From contig JAUROD010000036.1 of the NCBI GenBank assembly GCA_030835845.1, forward strand, positions 40,198-104,197: 64,000 nt of DNA. The letters run 5' to 3'. This stretch comes from Flavobacteriaceae bacterium (lineage in GTDB: Bacteria > Bacteroidota > Bacteroidia > Flavobacteriales > Flavobacteriaceae). The notes under the pieces were generated by a model. The model saw only the letters and a list, made by a program, of their open reading frames with translations, had not been told where the DNA came from and made no database searches. This document shows, one piece after another, positions 59,011 through 64,000 of the stretch. Every line of letters starts with the position of its first letter. The stretch's first letter is position 1. The translations under genes and the position numbers were made by a program.

Positions 59011-60780
59011 TTAGTTGGATAAAAGCGTAGTTAATGTATTTGCAATTCCTTGGGCATCGATTCCCAACTTTTCTTTTAGAATTTCGACTGCACCTTGGCT
59101 CACAAAATTATCGGGGATTCCCAAGGAGATCACCCGATTGGAAAATCCATGTTGATGTGCACATTCCATGATTGCTGCACCTGCTCCTCCTGCAATTGCA
59201 CCGTCCTCTGTGGTCACAATGCAATCAAACTGTTTAAACAACACAATTAAACTCTTTGTGTCTAGAGGTTTTACACAACCTAAATCAAAATGAGCGACTT
59301 CCGTTGGATCGGATAAAAGAGGAAGTGCCTGACGTACATCCTCAGCCGTGGTCCCTACAGAAATAACAGCAATTCTTTTTCCCTCTTTAAGGGGAGTCAA
59401 ACGACCTATATCAATTGTCTCAAAAGGAACTTCCCATTCTTTATTGATTCCGTACCCGCGAGGATATCGAATTGCCACAGGTCCATTCATGTTTTTTTGA
59501 AGTGTAAAAAGTGAATTTCTCAGTTGAATTTCATCTCGTGGAGCGAGTAGGGTAATGTTTGGAATTGTTCGAAGAAATGGAATGTCAAAAACACCGTGGT
59601 GGGTAGGTCCATCGTGACCAACTAAACCAGCTCGATCGATACAAAAAATCACATGGAGATTTTGTAAGGCAACATCGTGAATCAATTGATCGTAAGCACG
59701 TTGCAAAAAAGTAGAGTAAATCACACACAATGGCAAAAGTCCTTCTGTTGCCATACCTGCTGCAAGGGTTATCGCATGTTGCTCTGCAATTCCAACATCA
59801 AGACAACGATCGGGGTATTTTTGCATCAATTGAGTCAGTCCACTTCCCGTTGGCATTGCAGGAGTAATGGCGATAAGCTTGTTGTTTTGTGCAAAAAGAT
59901 CTTCCAATGTTTTTCCAACAACCGTTTGAAATTTTGTTTTCCCTTCAACAAGAGGTTTATTGAGTTTTCCTGTCAGTGGATCAAATTTTCCAGGAGCGTG
60001 AAACTGGATTTGATTTTTTTCTGCTTCTGCCAATCCCTTTCCTTTGGTTGTTCGGATATGAAGAATACGCGGACCTGTTCTTCGTTTTTGCTTTTCCATT
60101 GCTGAAATCAATTGTGCCAAATTATGTCCATCAAAGGGTCCGCTATAGGCAATGTTGAGGAGATCAAAAATATTTTTTTCATCTGGATGCATACGGTCAA
60201 CGGACTGGAAAAAATGTTTTAGGGCGCCCACACTTGGGTCAATTCCCATGCTATTATCATTGAGGATGATAAGCACATTTGCTTGGGTTGTTCCAAGGTG
60301 ATTAAGTGCTTCAAATGCCATTCCACTTGCTATTGAAGCGTCTCCAATTACAGCAATATGTTGTCTATCTTCTCCTTTTTGAGCCGAAGCAAGTGCCATT
60401 CCAAGTATCGCGGAAAGCGATGTAGAGGAATGTCCCGTTCCAAAATTATCGTAAGGACTTTCGTCTTGTTTTGGAAATCCACTAAGACCGTTTAGTTGTC
60501 GAAGGCTTGCAAAATCTTTTCTTCTTCCTGTTATCATTTTATGACCATAGGCTTGATGACCCACATCCCAAATCAACCGATCATGGGGTGTATTAAAGAC
60601 ATAGTGGAGGGCAACGGTAAGTTCTACCACCCCCAAACTAGCGCCCAAATGGCCTTCTCGCTTTGCAACAACTTCAATTATTTCCTCCCGAATTTCATCC
60701 GTTAAGGATAGTAGTTCCTCGAATATCATGGAACGCAAATCTGAAGGAGATTGAACAGAAGATAAAAAGCGTCGAAACAT
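59011..60780 (-). CDS. dxs: 1-deoxy-D-xylulose-5-phosphate synthase
   Basis: GHLGASLGVVELTVALHYVF, WDVGHQAYGHKMITGR, DVGIAEQHAITLAAGMA, DRAGLVGHDGPTHHGVFD. Confidence 0.97.
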   Translation of the reverse strand: MFRRFLSSVQSPSDLRSMIFEELLSLTDEIREEIIEVVAKREGHLGASLGVVELTVALHYVFNTPHDRLIWDVGHQAYGHKMITGRRKDFASLRQLNGLSGFPKQDESPYDNFGTGHSSTSLSAILGMALASAQKGEDRQHIAVIGDASIASGMAFEALNHLGTTQANVLIILNDNSMGIDPSVGALKHFFQSVDRMHPDEKNIFDLLNIAYSGPFDGHNLAQLISAMEKQKRRTGPRILHIRTTKGKGLAEAEKNQIQFHAPGKFDPLTGKLNKPLVEGKTKFQTVVGKTLEDLFAQNNKLIAITPAMPTGSGLTQLMQKYPDRCLDVGIAEQHAITLAAGMATEGLLPLCVIYSTFLQRAYDQLIHDVALQNLHVIFCIDRAGLVGHDGPTHHGVFDIPFLRTIPNITLLAPRDEIQLRNSLFTLQKNMNGPVAIRYPRGYGINKEWEVPFETIDIGRLTPLKEGKRIAVISVGTTAEDVRQALPLLSDPTEVAHFDLGCVKPLDTKSLIVLFKQFDCIVTTEDGAIAGGAGAAIMECAHQHGFSNRVISLGIPDNFVSQGAVEILKEKLGIDAQGIANTLTTLLSN

Positions 60781-60852
60781 AGGTTAAAGGTAGCAGATAA
60801 TTCTTAAATCATAGCGTATAATTAATTATCTTACGATTCAAAACTGTTTCAT

Positions 60853-63678
60853 ATGTCTTCACCCAAACGACTTTTTTTACTCGATGCATTTGCTTTGATT
60901 TTTCGTGGTTATTATGCGTTTATCAAAAACCCACGAATTAACTCAAAAGGAGTAGATACCTCTGCTATTTTTGGCTTTATGAATTCCATGCTTGATGTCA
61001 TCCGACGTGAGCGTCCAGACCACTTAGCGGTGTGCTTTGACAAAGGTGGGTCAGTTTCGAGGACTGAAATATTTGAAGCCTATAAAGCAAATCGTGATGA
61101 AACTCCAGAAGCCATTAAAATTGCTGTCCCTTTTATTCAAGAAATTCTAAAAAGCATGCATATCCCTGTTGTGGAATTGGCTGGATACGAAGCGGATGAC
61201 ATTATTGGAACCCTTGCCAAACAAGCAGAAAAAGAAGGATTTAAAACCTATATGGTTACTCCTGATAAGGATTTTGCTCAACTGGTTTCTGAAAATATAT
61301 TCATGTATCGTCCAGCTAGAATGGGAAACGGAATTGAAATTTGGGGAATTCCTGAGGTACAAGAAAAATTTGAAATTGAACGTCCTGAACAAGTGATTGA
61401 CTACCTTGGAATGATGGGTGATGCTGTGGATAATATCCCTGGACTGCCAGGGGTAGGAGACAAAACAGCCAAAAAATTCCTCAAAGAATACGGAAGTATG
61501 GAAGGTCTTTTGGCAAATACGCATGAGCTAAAAGGTAAAATGAAAGAAAAAGTAGAAGCAAACAAAGAACTTGGACTTTTATCGAAAGAACTTGCCAAAA
61601 TTTTACTTGACGTTCCTGTGACTTTCCACGCTGAAGATTATGCCCTTTCTTCTCCTGATTTCAATGCGGTATCTAAGGTATTCGACGAACTTGAATTTCG
61701 TAGAATGAAGGAGAATATCCAAAAGATTTTTGGACAAGCTACCGAAGTTGAAAATGAAACCGAACAACAACCCAAAAAACAAGCAAAACCAGTACTTATC
61801 AATGGACAGATGGACTTGTTTTCTGCTGGTGCTGGGGTACAACAAGAAAGCGAAATTACTGATAAAAAGAATTTAGCCAACAACACCCATCACTATCAAT
61901 TGGTGGATTCTCCTATGGCGCTAAAACTATTGGTTGAATCTATGCTCAATCAAAATTCTGTTTGTTTTGATACAGAAACTACAAGCCTTGAAGCACTTCG
62001 TGCAGAATTGGTCGGAATTGCATTCAGTTGGGAAGCTGCTACTGGCTACTATGTCCCTATTCCTGAAAAACGAGAAGAGGCAATCGGAATTATTTCCCAA
62101 TTACGTCCCTTTTTTGAACACCCCTCCATTGAAAAAATTGGACACAACATTAAATACGACCTAAAAGTATTGTCCAATTATGATGTTGAAGTAGCTGGCC
62201 CTCTATACGATACCCTTATTGCACATTATCTCATCAATCCTGATCGAAGGCACAACATGGATATTTTGGCTAGCACATACCTCAATTATGAACCCAAACC
62301 AATTACCGAATTAATTGGTAAAAAAGGAAAAAATCAAGGGAGTATGCGTGAGGTTCCTCTCGACCAACAAACAGAATATGCGGTTGAAGATGCTGATATA
62401 ACTTTTCAATTGAAAGCTCATTTTGACAAAGAATTGGACGACGCACAAAACAGAAAATTATTTTCTGAAGTAGAATTGCCTTTGGTACAAGTTCTTTCCT
62501 CAATGGAACAAGAAGGAATTAATCTAAACACTTCCTTTTTAAAGGAATTTGAAATTGAATTGGAAGCAGAAATTCAAGACTTAGAAAAAAACATATACCA
62601 ACAAGCAGGGGAAGAATTTAACCTTTCTTCACCCAAACAATTGGGTCCAATTTTGTTTGACAAACTTAAATTGGTCAATAAACCAAAAAAAACTAAAACA
62701 GGACAGTACTCTACTGCTGAAGATGTGCTTAGTTATTTGGCAAAAGACCATAAAATTGTCGATGATATTTTAAATTGGAGATCGCTAAACAAACTTCAAA
62801 GCACCTATGTCAAAGCACTTCCTGAAGAAATAAACCCACGAACAGGACGTGTACACACCGTATTTAATCAAGCGGTGGCAGCCACAGGACGACTGAGTTC
62901 AAACAAACCCAATTTGCAAAACATTCCCATTCGAACAGAACGGGGGCAGCTTGTTAGAAAGGCTTTTATTCCTAGAGATAAAGACCATATTTTGATGGCT
63001 GCAGATTATTCACAAATTGAACTTCGAATTATTGCTGCTTTGAGCAAAGACAGTTCAATGGTTGACGCATTTACACGAGGCGAAGACATTCATGCTGCCA
63101 CTGCTGCAAAAGTTTTCAACGTTTCCATCGATCATGTTACTAGAGAACAACGTTCCAATGCCAAAACTGTCAATTTTGGTATTGTCTATGGGGTCTCTGC
63201 TTTTGGACTTAGCCAGCAAACAAACCTTAACAGAACCGAAGCAAAAGAACTTATTGATGCCTATTATGCCACCTATCCTCAACTAAAAAACTACATGCAA
63301 GAACAGGTAGAATTTGCCAGAGATACGGGCTATGTAGAGACTGTTTTGGGAAGAAGACGCTACCTTAAAGACATCAATTCTCAAAATGCAGTCGTTCGTA
63401 GTGCCTCAGAAAGAAATGCAGTAAATGCACCCATTCAAGGAAGTGCAGCTGATATCATCAAAATTGCAATGATTAATATACATACACGTATTAAAAAAGA
63501 ACAATGGAAAGGTAAAATGTTGCTGCAAGTACATGATGAACTTGTCTTTGATGTTCCAAATGAAGAAGTGGACACTTTTGCAGAAATGGTAAAAAGTGAA
63601 ATGGAAAATGCATATACCCTAGATGTTCCCCTTTTGGTCGAAGTTGGAACAGGTCAAAATTGGCTTGAAGCACACTAA
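60853..63678 (+). CDS. polA: DNA polymerase I
   Basis: 941 aa; LFLLDAFALIFRGYYAF, GLPGVGDKTAKKFL, DTETTSLEAL, LMAADYSQIELRIIA, RSNAKTVNFGIVYG, LLQVHDELVFDVP. Confidence 0.98.
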   Translation: MSSPKRLFLLDAFALIFRGYYAFIKNPRINSKGVDTSAIFGFMNSMLDVIRRERPDHLAVCFDKGGSVSRTEIFEAYKANRDETPEAIKIAVPFIQEILKSMHIPVVELAGYEADDIIGTLAKQAEKEGFKTYMVTPDKDFAQLVSENIFMYRPARMGNGIEIWGIPEVQEKFEIERPEQVIDYLGMMGDAVDNIPGLPGVGDKTAKKFLKEYGSMEGLLANTHELKGKMKEKVEANKELGLLSKELAKILLDVPVTFHAEDYALSSPDFNAVSKVFDELEFRRMKENIQKIFGQATEVENETEQQPKKQAKPVLINGQMDLFSAGAGVQQESEITDKKNLANNTHHYQLVDSPMALKLLVESMLNQNSVCFDTETTSLEALRAELVGIAFSWEAATGYYVPIPEKREEAIGIISQLRPFFEHPSIEKIGHNIKYDLKVLSNYDVEVAGPLYDTLIAHYLINPDRRHNMDILASTYLNYEPKPITELIGKKGKNQGSMREVPLDQQTEYAVEDADITFQLKAHFDKELDDAQNRKLFSEVELPLVQVLSSMEQEGINLNTSFLKEFEIELEAEIQDLEKNIYQQAGEEFNLSSPKQLGPILFDKLKLVNKPKKTKTGQYSTAEDVLSYLAKDHKIVDDILNWRSLNKLQSTYVKALPEEINPRTGRVHTVFNQAVAATGRLSSNKPNLQNIPIRTERGQLVRKAFIPRDKDHILMAADYSQIELRIIAALSKDSSMVDAFTRGEDIHAATAAKVFNVSIDHVTREQRSNAKTVNFGIVYGVSAFGLSQQTNLNRTEAKELIDAYYATYPQLKNYMQEQVEFARDTGYVETVLGRRRYLKDINSQNAVVRSASERNAVNAPIQGSAADIIKIAMINIHTRIKKEQWKGKMLLQVHDELVFDVPNEEVDTFAEMVKSEMENAYTLDVPLLVEVGTGQNWLEAH

Positions 63679-63704
63679 ATAACTTCTACTTTATAGACTA
63701 CAAA

Positions 63705-63733
63705 CAAAAAAACCCCGATTGCTCGGGGTTTTC
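63705..63733 (+). terminator. Rho-independent terminator downstream of polA
   Basis: AAAACCCCGA-TTGC-TCGGGGTTTT hairpin with flanking A/T tracts. Confidence 0.88.
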
Positions 63734-63874
63734 TCTACTTATGCGAAGAATATCAGATTAGCTCCATTTTCTCAGGTTTATGGGTTTTTTTATAATGGGA
63801 TAGATTTAAGAATTACATTGTTGAGCAGTTCCTTGTGTATCTCCTGTAATTATCCAAACGTATAGGGGATAAAC

Positions 63875-63910
63875 TAAAAAACCCGTCTCAAATGAGACGG
63901 GTTTTAAAAA
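63875..63910. terminator. Bidirectional terminator between polA and the next minus-strand gene
   Basis: TAAAAAACCCGTCTCA-AA-TGAGACGGGTTTTAAAAAA: symmetric GC stem with A and T tracts on both sides. Confidence 0.85.
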
Positions 63911-63930
63911 AGTATGGTAATTCGAGTGTC

Positions 63931-64000
63931 TTACACCAAAGCAAGACGAGCGAAAGAAGTCACTTCAAGACCACCTCCAAACGATTCTACATATTGTCCA
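63931..64000 (-). CDS. C-terminal end of an unidentified protein, truncated by window edge
   Basis: Reverse frame GQYVESFGGGLEVTSFARLALV* ending just before the bidirectional terminator. Confidence 0.5.
   Translation of the reverse strand, partial: GQYVESFGGGLEVTSFARLALV

Noticed and set aside
59677-60105. 142-aa plus-strand ORF opposite dxs
   Set aside because: Antisense of conserved dxs sequence; Cys/Phe-rich shadow translation.
61147-61524. 125-aa minus-strand ORF opposite polA
   Set aside because: Antisense to a highly conserved gene, Phe/Ser-rich composition typical of shadow ORFs in AT-rich coding DNA.
63811-63880. Minus-strand tail VYPLYVWIITGDTQGTAQQCNS* between polA and the bidirectional terminator
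   Set aside because: The frame would run through the strong terminator hairpin and has no start; too short to call a gene or relic.
1-64000. CRISPR arrays, tRNA/rRNA genes, prophage or transposase genes
   Set aside because: No direct-repeat arrays, cloverleaf-like sequences or transposase/integrase signatures seen in the sequence or translations; short tRNAs could still be missed without a covariance search.

Overview
The window is a 64 kb low-GC chromosomal segment from a Bacteroidetes, most likely a Flavobacteriaceae-type organism. That assignment rests on protein character, the Bat aerotolerance operon, DUF2480 next to SUF genes, and TAnnTTTG-type promoters. Most of it is housekeeping: gpsA, pheS, hflX, lpxH-like, gmk, nadD, the suf operon, thiL, aspS, tadA, dxs, polA, a TetR/RND efflux operon and carotenoid genes. 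The best candidate for a distinctive system is the divergent locus at 25.4-33.7 kb. It encodes a GMC dehydrogenase with a probable Fe-S motif, a Tat-signal small subunit, a lipoprotein cytochrome c, an exported and a cytosolic TIM-barrel isomerase, an MFS permease, a Gfo/Idh/MocA oxidoreductase and a DUF1080 lipoprotein. This looks like a respiratory 3-keto-glycoside oxidation/cleavage pathway. The second theme is gene decay. I found nonsense or frameshift lesions in an ABM monooxygenase (in-frame TAG), an endonuclease/exonuclease/phosphatase gene (A-run frameshift), a TonB-receptor remnant (stop at codon 2 plus truncation) and a vWA lipoprotein (T-run frameshift plus TAA plus TGA). An apparent deletion also fused an SRPBCC gene tail-to-tail with the TonB-receptor remnant. 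I saw no rRNA, tRNA, CRISPR array or intact mobile element. All assignments come from reading the sequence and supplied translations; no database search was run.
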